A stretch of 51,316 bases of DNA from a virus. The notes beneath the pieces are model-generated. The model was not told the DNA's origin and did not search any database. It saw nothing but the letters and a program-made list of their open reading frames with translations. The position numbers were made by a program, and so were the translations under genes. Location: the IMG/VR virus record IMGVR_UViG_3300018077_000011, positions 1 to 51,316 of that record. One strand, 5' to 3'. Of this stretch, positions 38,201-45,380 are shown piece after piece; positions within the stretch are counted from its first letter, which is position 1; the number at the start of each line of letters is the position of its first letter.

Positions 38201-38384
38201 GTTGCGGTTCTTCCGGGGTAACTGTCATGCGTAGACCACCTTTGCCGCCATGGTGACTGACCATCGGTTCTCCATCGCAGATAACGATGTGCTCGAAGGG
38301 TTCCCACTGGATCAGAATACGATGGGCGCACTGAAAGCATTGCCAGAGTTCATAGCCGTCGCTGCCAGTGGATTCGAGTCCCAT
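38178..38384 (-). CDS. Hypothetical Cys/His protein
   Basis: This 68-residue protein starts MGLESTGSDGYELW. QCFQCAH followed by a W-x-P-F and EHIVICDGEPMVSHHGGKG suggests a small zinc-binding fold seen in other phage proteins of unknown function. A 44-residue hydrophobic open frame (38314-38448, MHSTIVILAL...) overlaps its 5' part and may be read instead from the same leader. Confidence 0.55.
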   Translation of the reverse strand: MGLESTGSDGYELWQCFQCAHRILIQWEPFEHIVICDGEPMVSHHGGKGGLRMTVTPEEPQHGFVRAD

Positions 38385-38452
38385 AGTGTGTGTGCCAGGT
38401 GAAGGTAGCATAGACGGTAAGGGCAAGGATGACTATAGTGCTGTGCATGGTG

Positions 38453-38486
38453 GAAAACAAAACGCCCGGTCCACAGGGACCGGGCG
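38453..38486 (-). terminator. Intrinsic terminator/attenuator at 38.46 kb
   Basis: Perfect 10-bp stem (38463-38472 with 38477-38486, loop ACAG on plus). On the minus strand it is followed by TTTTGTTTTCC. Start codons of the next frames lie five to 70 bases downstream. A promoter with 18-bp spacing is located about 40 bases upstream. Confidence 0.8.
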
Positions 38487-38524
38487 CTCACTCCGACTCA
38501 AGCAGTGCGTATGAAGTTGTGCTT

Positions 38525-38554
38525 ATGGTATCACGTCTTCGCCGAGTCTGTCAA
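38525..38554 (-). promoter_or_regulatory. Promoter with TTGACA and extended -10
   Basis: On the minus strand TTGACA (38554-38549), 18 bp, TACCAT (38530-38525), preceded by TGA (TGN). It lies at the 3' end of the upstream gene and feeds a 40-base leader into the terminator. Confidence 0.6.
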
Positions 38555-38809
38555 TGCACGCCGCTGGTTACGCAGCTCGAGCAGCTCCTCTATTGCATCC
38601 TGCCCCGCGTGCCAGGTGCGCCGCCGTTTGCAGGCCGAACACTTCACGACGCCCAGCCCGGTAAGAATGACGCTCACATCATCCGGGCAATCCGCATTCC
38701 GATACACCAACAACCGCCGCACCCCGTCTATCAGAGAGACGTGGCCCAGCGTGTGTTCGTTTTTGCAACACCAGTCCACTCCCCGATCTACCTGTCCACC
38801 TCTGACCAT
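38531..38809 (-). CDS. Hypothetical Cys-rich protein
   Basis: This 92-residue protein contains WCCKNEHTLGHV, a CPDD segment and VKCSACKRRRTWHAG, suggesting a zinc-binding fold with two Cys pairs. The rest is a C-terminal helix. Not assigned. Confidence 0.6.
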   Translation of the reverse strand: MVRGGQVDRGVDWCCKNEHTLGHVSLIDGVRRLLVYRNADCPDDVSVILTGLGVVKCSACKRRRTWHAGQDAIEELLELRNQRRALTDSAKT

Positions 38810-38880
38810 TCATGCTCCTCGCACCGTCCCCGCCCCAGGGGGATAAGGCCGGCCTCCTCTCCGGCGCTAGCGTGGCTGAT

Positions 38881-38916
38881 AGCAAAACACCAGCGGGGGA
38901 TACTGACCCGCTGGTG
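38881..38916 (-). terminator. Terminator-like hairpin in the 38.8-39.1 kb gap
   Basis: Perfect 10-bp stem (38888-38897 with 38907-38916), nine-base loop, followed on the minus strand by TTTTGCTATC. No clear promoter is seen upstream. Apart from this hairpin, nothing is recognised in 38810-39082. Confidence 0.7.
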
Positions 38917-39082
38917 CTGCTACTGACAGAGCCTGTATGCTACTGGTGCCACGATCACCACTTCACGACTCCCGGTTCGCTCCGCCTGTCCCCCGGTCAG
39001 GCCCCGTCTCGAAGCGCAGTCACCTGACTGCGGTTTGAGAATAAGAGGGGCCTGGTTGCCTCACTGATACATCCCCCTGCCC

Positions 39083-39454
39083 TCAGGTAGTTTCGGTGGA
39101 AACGACGGCCTGACAGTACGTACAATGCTCACCGTCCATTTCGGACAACATGCGCAGATGCTTGCACGTCCGACAGAATAGTATCCCCTCGGGCAGTTCG
39201 AGAACGATTGACACTCCGGCGACGTGTACTGTCACCGGCCCCCACCGCTGCCTTACCCGCTTGAGAGAGTTTTCGAGAATTGACAGTACCTCCCGTTCGG
39301 TGAGCTTTGCGTCGCCGGTCTGACCGCTTGATGCACGCTGCCCGCCTTGCTTCACCGCCGGGGATACTGTCAAAGGTTCCCCCGTAGTAGCGGCGCTTCT
39401 TGCCGTTTGTGGTTCTGCGTTCGCAATACTGCCAGTACCGTTTGACTGTGCCAT
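39083..39454 (-). CDS. Hypothetical zinc-finger protein carrying iterons in its gene
   Basis: This 123-residue protein starts MAQSNGTGSIANA. The N-terminal half is polar and disordered-looking. Residues 65-95 include TEREVLSILENSLKRVRQ; the end has LFCRTCKHLRMLSE and HCTYC, a CxxC-x17-CxxC zinc site. Its coding sequence contains three perfect copies of TGACAGTAC, so the DNA has a double role. Confidence 0.6.
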   Translation of the reverse strand: MAQSNGTGSIANAEPQTARSAATTGEPLTVSPAVKQGGQRASSGQTGDAKLTEREVLSILENSLKRVRQRWGPVTVHVAGVSIVLELPEGILFCRTCKHLRMLSEMDGEHCTYCQAVVSTETT

Positions 39455-39594
39455 TTTTTAATCTCCTCGGCCAGCACTCAATTCTAAGGTCAATCTCCGG
39501 GTCTGACAGTACATCCCCCTGCCCTGACAGTACGTCTCTGAGCGGCGTGCTGTCAACTCTGGCCCACTCAGACGTACTGTCAGGCGTACTGTCA
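39111..39594. repeat. Iteron array, consensus TGACAGTAC (seven perfect copies)
   Basis: Perfect copies: 39111-39119, 39281-39289, 39504-39512, 39525-39533 on the plus strand and 39226-39234, 39574-39582, 39586-39594 on the minus strand. One-mismatch copies lie at 39364-39372 and 39547-39555. Spacings of 21 and 12 bases occur in the dense part (39504-39594). Such a density of a 9-mer is not chance. It resembles a replication origin or multi-copy repressor/partition site. Confidence 0.75.
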
Positions 39595-39613
39595 CCGGCC
39601 CCTGCTGCCCCGT

Positions 39614-40270
39614 CTACCGGGGCGGCGTAGGGTTTGGGCCGGCGGGCACTTCGGCGGCGTAGGTCGTAGTCGCCTTGTATCCGTTGGGGCTCTGGCGCGC
39701 ACCGCTGACCTTAGCGGCGATGTTCCGAGTCGTGGCCTGAGCGCCCTCGCGGATAATCTTCTGGACTTCTACGTCCTCGCGGGCAGTCTTTTGCTCGGCA
39801 ACATAGTCGTCAATCGCATCCGCTTCTGTTTCGATTTCGGCATGGACCAACTTATTGGATGGGTCAAGATTGAACATCATACCCCACCCCAGGACTGCCA
39901 GCATGGGACTTGCCGGGGCAATCCCCTGCCACCAGTACAGGCCGAAGTCCTGCCCTGTGGCAATGTTGAAAGCCAGAATGGAATTCAGGGCGAGAACGAA
40001 AATATCCGCAAGCCAGAATATCCATCCGCCCACGCTCTGATAACCCGGCGCAAACCAGAAGTGCATTGCAACCGGGAGCGCCAGCGCAGACATGGCGGTC
40101 GTGACTGCGCCAACGATCGCCAGCAGTCCGAGAATGCCGACCGGAAACACATCCTGCATGATGACGATGAACATCACGTCACCAAAGATCACGGCCGCGG
40201 CGTAGGCCAGCGCCCCGACCAGCATTGCCAGTCCTTTGATTGCCTTCATGTTACGGGAAGTAGTACGCAT
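39614..40270 (-). CDS. Multi-pass membrane protein with cytoplasmic tail
   Basis: This 218-residue protein has about four hydrophobic helices between residues 10 and 135 (MKAIKGLAMLVGALAYAAAVIFG..., LLAIVGAVTTAMSALAL, IFWLADIFVLALNSILAF, SPMLAVLGWGMMF), then a charged helical tail of about 80 residues. Good ribosome-binding site (GGAGGCAAAC). Similar proteins occur in other phages near regulatory regions, function unknown. It may act in superinfection exclusion or membrane attachment of replication. Confidence 0.65.
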   Translation of the reverse strand: MRTTSRNMKAIKGLAMLVGALAYAAAVIFGDVMFIVIMQDVFPVGILGLLAIVGAVTTAMSALALPVAMHFWFAPGYQSVGGWIFWLADIFVLALNSILAFNIATGQDFGLYWWQGIAPASPMLAVLGWGMMFNLDPSNKLVHAEIETEADAIDDYVAEQKTAREDVEVQKIIREGAQATTRNIAAKVSGARQSPNGYKATTTYAAEVPAGPNPTPPR

Positions 40271-40286
40271 GTTTGCCTCCAGACTA

Positions 40287-40328
40287 AGTTAGTCTCGCTA
40301 TACTAACTCAGGCTGGTAGTTCTGTCAA
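40287..40328 (-). promoter_or_regulatory. Leftward promoter with AGTTAGT/ACTAACT operator
   Basis: On the minus strand TTGACA (40328-40323), 17 bp, TAGTAT (40305-40300). The inverted repeat AGTTAGT-N8-ACTAACT (40287-40308) overlaps the -10 box. A second, weaker rightward -10 (TATACT, 40340-40345) faces the other way toward the basic gene at 40374. This divergent region looks like the regulatory switch of the small genes on either side. Confidence 0.65.
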
Positions 40329-40373
40329 GTCAGTCCAGGTATACTAGCGTTTGTTTAATGGTATTATCTGGAT

Positions 40374-40595
40374 ATGGCTAAAAAGAAGCGGGCGCCGGGA
40401 TCAAAAACCCGGACATGGCAAATCCCGGTAGAACCAGACCTTGACGAGAACGCCAAAAAATACGCAAGGGAGCATGGCTTCAGTCTGTCAGCCATTATCC
40501 GCGCCATTGCCCGTGTCTGGTTTGACCCGCACGACCCGCGCCCCTTGCCGCCAAATATCGAGCGAGAGACAAAGCGACCACCCCGCAAGAAATAA
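40374..40595 (+). CDS. Small basic DNA-binding-like protein (ribbon-helix-helix type)
   Basis: This 73-residue protein begins MAKKKRAPGSKTRTWQIPVEPD. A strand (RTWQIPVEPDLDENAKKYAREHG) followed by FSLSAIIRAIARVWF fits a ribbon-helix-helix (CopG/Arc) DNA-binding fold. It is rightward, against the trend, and may bind the AGTTAGT operator or the TGACAGTAC array nearby. No ribosome-binding site is visible: its start lies close to the predicted -10, so the mRNA may be nearly leaderless. Confidence 0.7.
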   Translation: MAKKKRAPGSKTRTWQIPVEPDLDENAKKYAREHGFSLSAIIRAIARVWFDPHDPRPLPPNIERETKRPPRKK

Positions 40596-40604
40596 GGAGC
40601 ACAC

Positions 40605-40772
40605 ATGGACGGGCTATATGTAGTTTTGAAAGTTATTGTGATTCTGGCAATCGCCTGGTTCTTCAGGAGAACCGTCCGCCTCGGGGACGGGGCAGTCAAG
40701 ATTATTCTGATCGTCCTTGTCCTGGTTGTATGGGGTTTACCCGTCCTGGCGTGGCTCGGTTTCTTCAAATGA
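40605..40772 (+). CDS. Small membrane protein, two helices
   Basis: This 55-residue protein starts MDGLYVVLKVIVILA with an AAGGAGCACAC site. Hydrophobic segments at about 5-19 and 32-52 are separated by RRTVRLGDGAVK. It follows the basic DNA-binding-like gene by nine bases and is co-transcribed with it. Function unknown. Confidence 0.65.
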   Translation: MDGLYVVLKVIVILAIAWFFRRTVRLGDGAVKIILIVLVLVVWGLPVLAWLGFFK

Positions 40773-40812
40773 GCACCAGCGTCCCGCCCGCAGCCCCCGC
40801 AGCCGCCCCCCG

Positions 40813-41142
40813 TCAAGCGTCCCTCGCCGGGCCGCGCGCGAGTACCAGGATGACGGCCTGCGTGCGGTCGCGCACATCGAGTTTTGAGAGAACCGCGTTC
40901 ATGTGGTTTCTGACGGTCCGCCAGGCGATGTGCAGATCCGCCGCAATTTCCCGGTTGGACAGTCCACGACAGGCCAGTGATAGCACCTGCGTCTCTCTGG
41001 CAGTGAGCGGTATTCCGGCCCATCCATCCCGACAGGCCCGTGGTGGGTTGGTCATTGTCAGCGCCCTCCGCCCCCGCAGGGCAGGGCCGTCTCTCCGGCT
41101 GTCACTCTTCCAGACTTCGACTCGGTGCTGGATACCTGCCAT
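40813..41142 (-). CDS. LuxR-type HTH DNA-binding protein
   Basis: This 109-residue protein ends with a full LuxR/GerE helix-turn-helix: LTARETQVLSLACRGLSNRE-IAADLHIAWRTVRNHM-NAVLSKLDVRDR. The N-terminal 45 residues are basic and without a receiver domain. It is the likely autoregulator of a small control region: a 13-bp palindrome GGGTAAGTTACCC lies 39 bases upstream of its start. The position between replication genes and the rightward pair suggests a regulatory role in early gene expression. Confidence 0.8.
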   Translation of the reverse strand: MAGIQHRVEVWKSDSRRDGPALRGRRALTMTNPPRACRDGWAGIPLTARETQVLSLACRGLSNREIAADLHIAWRTVRNHMNAVLSKLDVRDRTQAVILVLARGPARDA

Positions 41143-41180
41143 GTAGCGACCGCGGCCGCCATTATGGCTCGTTGCAAAAG

Positions 41181-41193
41181 GGGTAAGTTACCC
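41181..41193. promoter_or_regulatory. Palindrome GGGTAAGTTACCC upstream of the LuxR-type gene
   Basis: Perfect 6-bp arms around one central base, in the 61-base gap between two genes. Likely operator; no clear promoter boxes nearby. Confidence 0.5.
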
Positions 41194-41203
41194 TAACGGT
41201 TTG

Positions 41204-41488
41204 CTACTCCCCGGCGGCGGGCGCTTCGGCCACTATAGTCCCGGATGGTTCTGCCGGGAGCAGCGCGCGGGCCTGGCGGGCGGCGGCGCAATAGTCTTGT
41301 AACATAATCGCCGTAGAAAGCCAACCGGACTTCTCCAACACCAGAGCATGACGCTCCGCGTCCTCCAGCGGTACTGCGTCTGTCATCTTCCGCAGCGCCT
41401 TCTCCAGTTCCGCGATCCGTTTGTCCCGCCAGTCAACCTGGTCGGCTACAGTCGGGTACACCGTTTTGTTCATTTGCTCATCTGTCAT
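41204..41488 (-). CDS. Hypothetical helical protein
   Basis: This 94-residue protein starts MTDEQMNKTVYPTV and has AELEKALRKMTDAVPLEDAERH-type helices. Its first codons come from the same ATGACNNATGAGCAAATG repeat family as at 1.4 and 11.8 kb. Not recognised. Confidence 0.55.
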   Translation of the reverse strand: MTDEQMNKTVYPTVADQVDWRDKRIAELEKALRKMTDAVPLEDAERHALVLEKSGWLSTAIMLQDYCAAARQARALLPAEPSGTIVAEAPAAGE

Positions 41489-41491
41489 TTG

Positions 41492-41683
41492 TCATTCCTT
41501 CCGCCTGTGCTTTTCGGGTTTAATCTTGACCGATCCGCTGAGCGTTATTCTGGCCCCTTCTGTCTCGTAGGTCAGGGCACAAGCAAGACACTTTGGGCAA
41601 TGCCATAGCAACCCGAGCGTCGCGTCCACATTCCCCCTGTGTCTGCAACGGCGACAGCAATAGCTGAAAATGTCACCTTTCAT
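41492..41683 (-). CDS. Small zinc-ribbon-like protein
   Basis: This 63-residue protein has YCCRRCRHRG and WHCPKCLACAL, two Cys pairs that probably bind zinc. A basic C-terminus (KIKPEKHRRKE) follows. Function unknown. Confidence 0.6.
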   Translation of the reverse strand: MKGDIFSYCCRRCRHRGNVDATLGLLWHCPKCLACALTYETEGARITLSGSVKIKPEKHRRKE

Positions 41684-42056
41684 TGCGTTTTATCCTTTCC
41701 GCCTTCCCCTGCGCCTGCCCGCCCGCGCGTGCAATGGCCGCCTCGACCGCCTGTATAAACGTCTCTTCATTCGCGGCTTCGCCTGCTGCAATCACGCCGT
41801 CAAAGGGTGTCATCAGGCCTGCCAGCCAGCCATTGAACCATACGGCGATGTGATAAGGTTCGAGGATGACAGACATGCAACCGGGAGGTGCGACCGAATG
41901 ATTTTCTTTATGACCATTGATAGCCACAATCCAGGCGTCGTCTATCTCGCAGACCCATGCGCCGGGGCGTTTGTTGACTGGCGCATCCCCGAGCGCAATA
42001 GCAAGCCGGGCTACTGCACCCGGCGCCTCTGCCAGTGTCAATTCCTGATCGTTCAT
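41673..42056 (-). CDS. Hypothetical protein
   Basis: This 127-residue protein starts MNDQELTLAEAPGAVARLA. Central strands (AWVCEIDDAWIVAINGH, CMSVILEPYHIAVWFNGWLAG) are followed by a C-terminal basic helix. Not recognised. Confidence 0.55.
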   Translation of the reverse strand: MNDQELTLAEAPGAVARLAIALGDAPVNKRPGAWVCEIDDAWIVAINGHKENHSVAPPGCMSVILEPYHIAVWFNGWLAGLMTPFDGVIAAGEAANEETFIQAVEAAIARAGGQAQGKAERIKRNER

Positions 42057-42123
42057 AGTCCCTCCGTCACCTGCCCGCCGGCGCCGTTGCTCACGGCCGC
42101 GGGCGCCGGGACCGGGGCGGTTG

Positions 42124-42531
42124 TCACGCTTCCCCCTGCATACGCATCACAAGAAACTTCCACTCAGGAGGTACGTCCTCAAGATTATCCTCTGCAATGT
42201 CATGAAGATACAAGTGGCAACCCCGACAGAGAACAATCAAGTCGTCTGCATCCTCCCATCCCCTCCGCTCGTAGGTGAAGTGGTGAATATCTAGAAGACC
42301 AGGATTGCCACAGGCTTTGCAGAGATAGCCAGCACGCATGCGTTTTATTTTCCTGATCTGCTGCCATTCTTCTGTCTGCAAGTATTCAGCGTAAGGCATG
42401 GCCGCCAGTTCGCGCTCGCGCTTCCGATCCCGCTGCCTTATTTCGGAGGCAGGGCAGTAGCCGAAATACCATTGCTTCCAAGTGTCAAGCACGGACTCTA
42501 ATACTTCGCTGGCAGGTCTGAGCGTGCTCAT
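42124..42531 (-). CDS. HNH endonuclease
   Basis: This 135-residue protein starts MSTLRPASEVLE in an ATGA overlap with the helicase stop. Residues 75-115 contain YLCKACGNPGLLDIHHFTYERRG and DLIVLCRGCHLYLHD, the HNH motif with its CxxC zinc site. It could be a homing endonuclease or a packaging-type HNH protein. Its place after the helicase rather than beside terminase favours the former. Confidence 0.85.
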   Translation of the reverse strand: MSTLRPASEVLESVLDTWKQWYFGYCPASEIRQRDRKRERELAAMPYAEYLQTEEWQQIRKIKRMRAGYLCKACGNPGLLDIHHFTYERRGWEDADDLIVLCRGCHLYLHDIAEDNLEDVPPEWKFLVMRMQGEA

Positions 42532-43865
42532 TGTTGCCCTGTCCATTCCGCAAAGCGCGCGCTTCTCTCGACAAAGGCCAGCCGAACAGCCTCCCCGCGT
42601 GGCCCGTCGTGGTTCTTGCGGATAATGATAAAAGCCTCCTGTGGCCGATCCTTTGGCGGCTGCTTATCCAGCGGCGCATAGTAGCCGGGCCGGTGCAACA
42701 TCCATACCTGGCGCGCGTCCTGCTCAAGGTGTCCGCTGTCCCTCAGGTCCGGGAGATCCGGTGCTTTGTCCTCGCGCCCGGTAACAGCGCGCGAGAGCTG
42801 GCATAGCGATAGAACCGCGCAATCCATCTCACGCGCCAGCCTTGCCAGTCCCTTCATGCTGTTTCCAATCTTCATAACGGTATTCTCTTCGCGTCCTCCG
42901 GCGTGGGCGATGTAGCCGATATGATCTACAATCACCACGTCAAGGCCTCCGAGTATGCGCTGCATCTCGCGGGCCTCGCGCGCAATCTCTGCAACGCTCA
43001 GGCCGGGTACATCGCAGATGCGAATGGGAAGGGAACGGATACTCGCCATGTAATAGGCCATTGCGGGCAGGTCGCCATCCCGGGCGGCGTACTTATCGGC
43101 GTTCATTTCTGCCAGCATGATCCGACCGGGAACATCCCGCGCATTCATCTCCAGACTGAAAATACCGATCTTCATTCCTGCCCCTGCCTGCTTCTCTGCC
43201 ATCTGGAAAGCCAGCGCTGACTTGCCCATGCTCGGACGCCCGGCCAGCAGTGCCACTTCTCCGCGTTTCAGTCCGTGGGTATGGCGGTCAAGCTGTGGAT
43301 AGCCGGTCGTGATCCCCGGTATCTTCCCGGTCGTAATCCAGCCCGCCACCGCGCTCAGCCATTCCAGTCCGGCCTCGCCGATGGACACACTGGCCCCCCT
43401 CCCCGGCAGCACTCTATCCAGACCCGCAGCAGCGCCTGCCAGAACATCGGTCAGATTGCCATTGGCCTGGTAAATGTCTTTTGCTGTCCGGTTCATGAGC
43501 GCAATGGCCCGGCGCTTTGCCGACTCTCCCATGACGATCCGGGCGTAGGCATCCGCATGGAGCGAAGTCGGCACACCGATAATGAGCGAAGTCAGATAGG
43601 CCGGGCCGCCTGCCTCTACCAGGCGGTGATGCAACTCAAGTTCCTCCTGTATGGTCAAGAAGTCAATCGGCATCCCCCTGTCCTGGAGGCCGGAGAATGC
43701 CTCCCATATCCAACCATTCTTGTGGATATAGAAATCTTCCGGCCTTACATACGCCACCTCGGACCATACTTCCAGCCCGCCGATCAGGACGCTGCCAATC
43801 AGATCCTCTTCGGCTTCTACGTTGGCAAGCTGAGGTACCAGTGATTGAATTATTTCGGTGTTCAT
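42528..43865 (-). CDS. Replicative DnaB-like helicase
   Basis: This 445-residue protein has the two domains of DnaB: an N-terminal helical domain with EAEEDLIGSVLIGG and DAYARIVMGESAKRRAI, and a RecA-like domain with VALLAGRPSMGKSALAFQMA (Walker A, GRPSMGKS), GLDVVIVDHIGYI (Walker B) and SMKGLARLAREMDCAVLSLCQLSRAV. The C-terminal Arg finger region is present. It unwinds phage DNA in replication and is immediately downstream of the winged-helix replication protein gene. Confidence 0.95.
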   Translation of the reverse strand: MNTEIIQSLVPQLANVEAEEDLIGSVLIGGLEVWSEVAYVRPEDFYIHKNGWIWEAFSGLQDRGMPIDFLTIQEELELHHRLVEAGGPAYLTSLIIGVPTSLHADAYARIVMGESAKRRAIALMNRTAKDIYQANGNLTDVLAGAAAGLDRVLPGRGASVSIGEAGLEWLSAVAGWITTGKIPGITTGYPQLDRHTHGLKRGEVALLAGRPSMGKSALAFQMAEKQAGAGMKIGIFSLEMNARDVPGRIMLAEMNADKYAARDGDLPAMAYYMASIRSLPIRICDVPGLSVAEIAREAREMQRILGGLDVVIVDHIGYIAHAGGREENTVMKIGNSMKGLARLAREMDCAVLSLCQLSRAVTGREDKAPDLPDLRDSGHLEQDARQVWMLHRPGYYAPLDKQPPKDRPQEAFIIIRKNHDGPRGEAVRLAFVERSARFAEWTGQQ

Positions 43866-43868
43866 TTT

Positions 43869-44657
43869 TCATTCCTCCACAACGCGGTAGGAAAGGTTGC
43901 CATCGTCAGATACAAACGCCTGCGGCCAGTTCTCGCGTATATCTTTCAAGCTCGGCGCTTGCCCCTTCTGGCCGCGCCAGTCGTTCTGCCGCCACCACTG
44001 CGCGAAACGGTGAACATCGTCTGCCGTGGGCTGCCATTCCACCGCCATGTATTCCACAAATGCGCGCGCGGTTTTTGTGTTCCAGGTCGGGCGAATGTGA
44101 AACTCAAACTCGATAGCGCCAGTGAAACCGTTGTGCATGGCTATTCCAGAAGCAAGCGCCTTGCTGATACGGTCTTTGTATTTCTCGACGGTCAGGGGTT
44201 CGGGCGCGGATGCGCCCATGCCTGAATCTTTTAAACCTGAGCTATATGTAGGGGTTACATTTTTGATGTCACCCTCGGGTTCCATCTTCTTGTAACCCTT
44301 CTTCTTTGGGGTTCCATTTTTTGGGAACCCTTCTTCGCCGGGGATATTCAGGACTTCATCGCCGTAAGTGCGCGGGTCAACCCACTTATGGATAATGATC
44401 TCTTGGTAGTCGTGGTGCTGGATGCAGGTGATATATTCAAGCTCGCAAAGCTCCCGGCGCTGTTGCCTGAGCGTCCTGATCTCCATGCCCATTTCTGCGG
44501 CCACGAGGGTATCCCGCCACCTGTCAACCTTTCCCGTTGTCCAGTCGGCCTTATCAGTCATGTGCATAAAGAGCCAGATGCGGTTGCCCATCGCCTCCCG
44601 ATGCTTGGGATCCTGGCTCAGGCCGATCTTGATCTTGATCCAGTTTTTCTTACTCAC
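43869..44657 (-). CDS. Phage replication protein with winged-helix domain
   Basis: This 262-residue protein has an N-terminal domain (residues 1-100) with WIKIKIGLSQDPKHREAMGNRIWLFMHM-like text, AAEMGMEIRTLRQQRRELCELEYI and IIHKWVDPR, fitting the winged helix of phage O/DnaD-type initiator proteins. A polar linker follows, then a C-terminal helicase-loader-like helix bundle (TADDVHRFAQWWRQNDWRGQKGQAPSLKDIRENW). It is probably the origin-binding and helicase-loading protein for the DnaB-like gene. Confidence 0.75.
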   Translation of the reverse strand: MSKKNWIKIKIGLSQDPKHREAMGNRIWLFMHMTDKADWTTGKVDRWRDTLVAAEMGMEIRTLRQQRRELCELEYITCIQHHDYQEIIIHKWVDPRTYGDEVLNIPGEEGFPKNGTPKKKGYKKMEPEGDIKNVTPTYSSGLKDSGMGASAPEPLTVEKYKDRISKALASGIAMHNGFTGAIEFEFHIRPTWNTKTARAFVEYMAVEWQPTADDVHRFAQWWRQNDWRGQKGQAPSLKDIRENWPQAFVSDDGNLSYRVVEE

Positions 44658-44701
44658 ATTCCCTTACCCTTCTTCCTCCTGCTAATCCCCCGGTTAAACC
44701 A

Positions 44702-44825
44702 GAACGCCGCCATCCTACAGACTGCGTTCGCCTTCGACTTTGGTCTAGGAAGTCGGGACGCTTCGCAGCCGCAGAATGGCGGCGCATTGGTGGCGAAAAA
44801 CAAAACGCCCCGGACTTCCTAGACC
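44702..44825 (-). promoter_or_regulatory. Structured leader with interleaved stems before the replication protein
   Basis: Stem B pairs 44742-44760 (ggtctaggaagtcgggacg) with 44806-44825 (cgccccggacttcctagacc). Stem A pairs 44705-44713 (ccgccat core) with 44774-44783 (atggcggc core). The arms alternate A-B-A-B as at 32.03-32.17 kb, and both have TTTTG-type tracts on the minus strand. An additional hairpin with TTCGC/GCGAA arms lies inside. The leader is about 170 bases long and leads to a GGAGGAAGAAGGG ribosome-binding region. Confidence 0.6.
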
Positions 44826-44832
44826 GTTGTTA

Positions 44833-44862
44833 ATCATACCACACATCCCGCCCCGCCGTCAA
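44833..44862 (-). promoter_or_regulatory. Sigma70-type promoter for the replication operon
   Basis: On the minus strand TTGACG (44862-44857), 18 bp, TATGAT (44838-44833). The -35 box contains the stop codon of the upstream small membrane gene, as in the 16.0-kb promoter. The predicted start falls at the first arm of stem B. Confidence 0.8.
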
Positions 44863-44987
44863 CTCACACCTGCCCCGGTGTCCTTCATCCGCCAGCGCAG
44901 CCAGCGCCCGAAGCCGAGGCCGGCCAGCAGGGAAGCCGCCAGCCAGAGAGCGCAGAGCAGGGACAGCCAGTCAGGAGTGGTCATCAT
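44859..44987 (-). CDS. Small single-pass membrane protein
   Basis: This 42-residue protein starts MMTTPDWLSLLCALWLAAS with one hydrophobic helix (about 7-25), then FGRWLRWRMKD. Its start overlaps the previous stop. No function is assigned. Confidence 0.5.
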   Translation of the reverse strand: MMTTPDWLSLLCALWLAASLLAGLGFGRWLRWRMKDTGAGVS

Positions 44988-45331
44988 GGCGCCCACTCCC
45001 CGCTTATCGCCCACCAGTGCCGCCTTTCCCGTTCCCACAGTTCGCGCAGGAAGTCGGGCCCTGCATTGGCGCGGATGCTGGCGGCGGCGCTGGCCGGGTC
45101 AGTCAGGCTGATAGCGATGCGCCGGCGGCGGGGCTGGCGGGCCTGCTTGCGGGCAATCAGCACGGCGACGGCGGGCGTGATCTCCTGGCGCGCATGCGCC
45201 ACATTCCAGGCATGCGCGCCAGACTTCAGGCGGTAACGTTTTGCCAGTTTTCTCCAGCTTTTCAGCCGCTTATGCTCTCCGAGCAGAAAAGCCGGGCCGT
45301 TCCCGTTCAAGCTATAAGTCATGTTTCGCAT
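44984..45331 (-). CDS. Hypothetical basic protein
   Basis: This 115-residue protein starts MRNMTYSLNGNGPAFLLG. Very basic central region (LKSWRKLAKRYRLKSGAHAW, ARKQARQPRRRRIA) suggests nucleic-acid binding. The palindrome TTTACA-GTT-TGTAAA (45331-45345) directly precedes the start codon. Confidence 0.55.
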   Translation of the reverse strand: MRNMTYSLNGNGPAFLLGEHKRLKSWRKLAKRYRLKSGAHAWNVAHARQEITPAVAVLIARKQARQPRRRRIAISLTDPASAAASIRANAGPDFLRELWERERRHWWAISGEWAP

Positions 45332-45345
45332 TTACAGTTTGTAAA
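45331..45345. promoter_or_regulatory. Palindrome TTTACA-N3-TGTAAA over the start of a basic protein gene
   Basis: Perfect 6-bp arms; it covers the ribosome-binding position of the gene at 44984-45331. It may be an operator or a translation-inhibiting hairpin. There is no visible Shine-Dalgarno sequence. Confidence 0.45.
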
Positions 45346-45380
45346 ACGGCTGCTGGATACCATAGCGGGCATTCTGGAAG

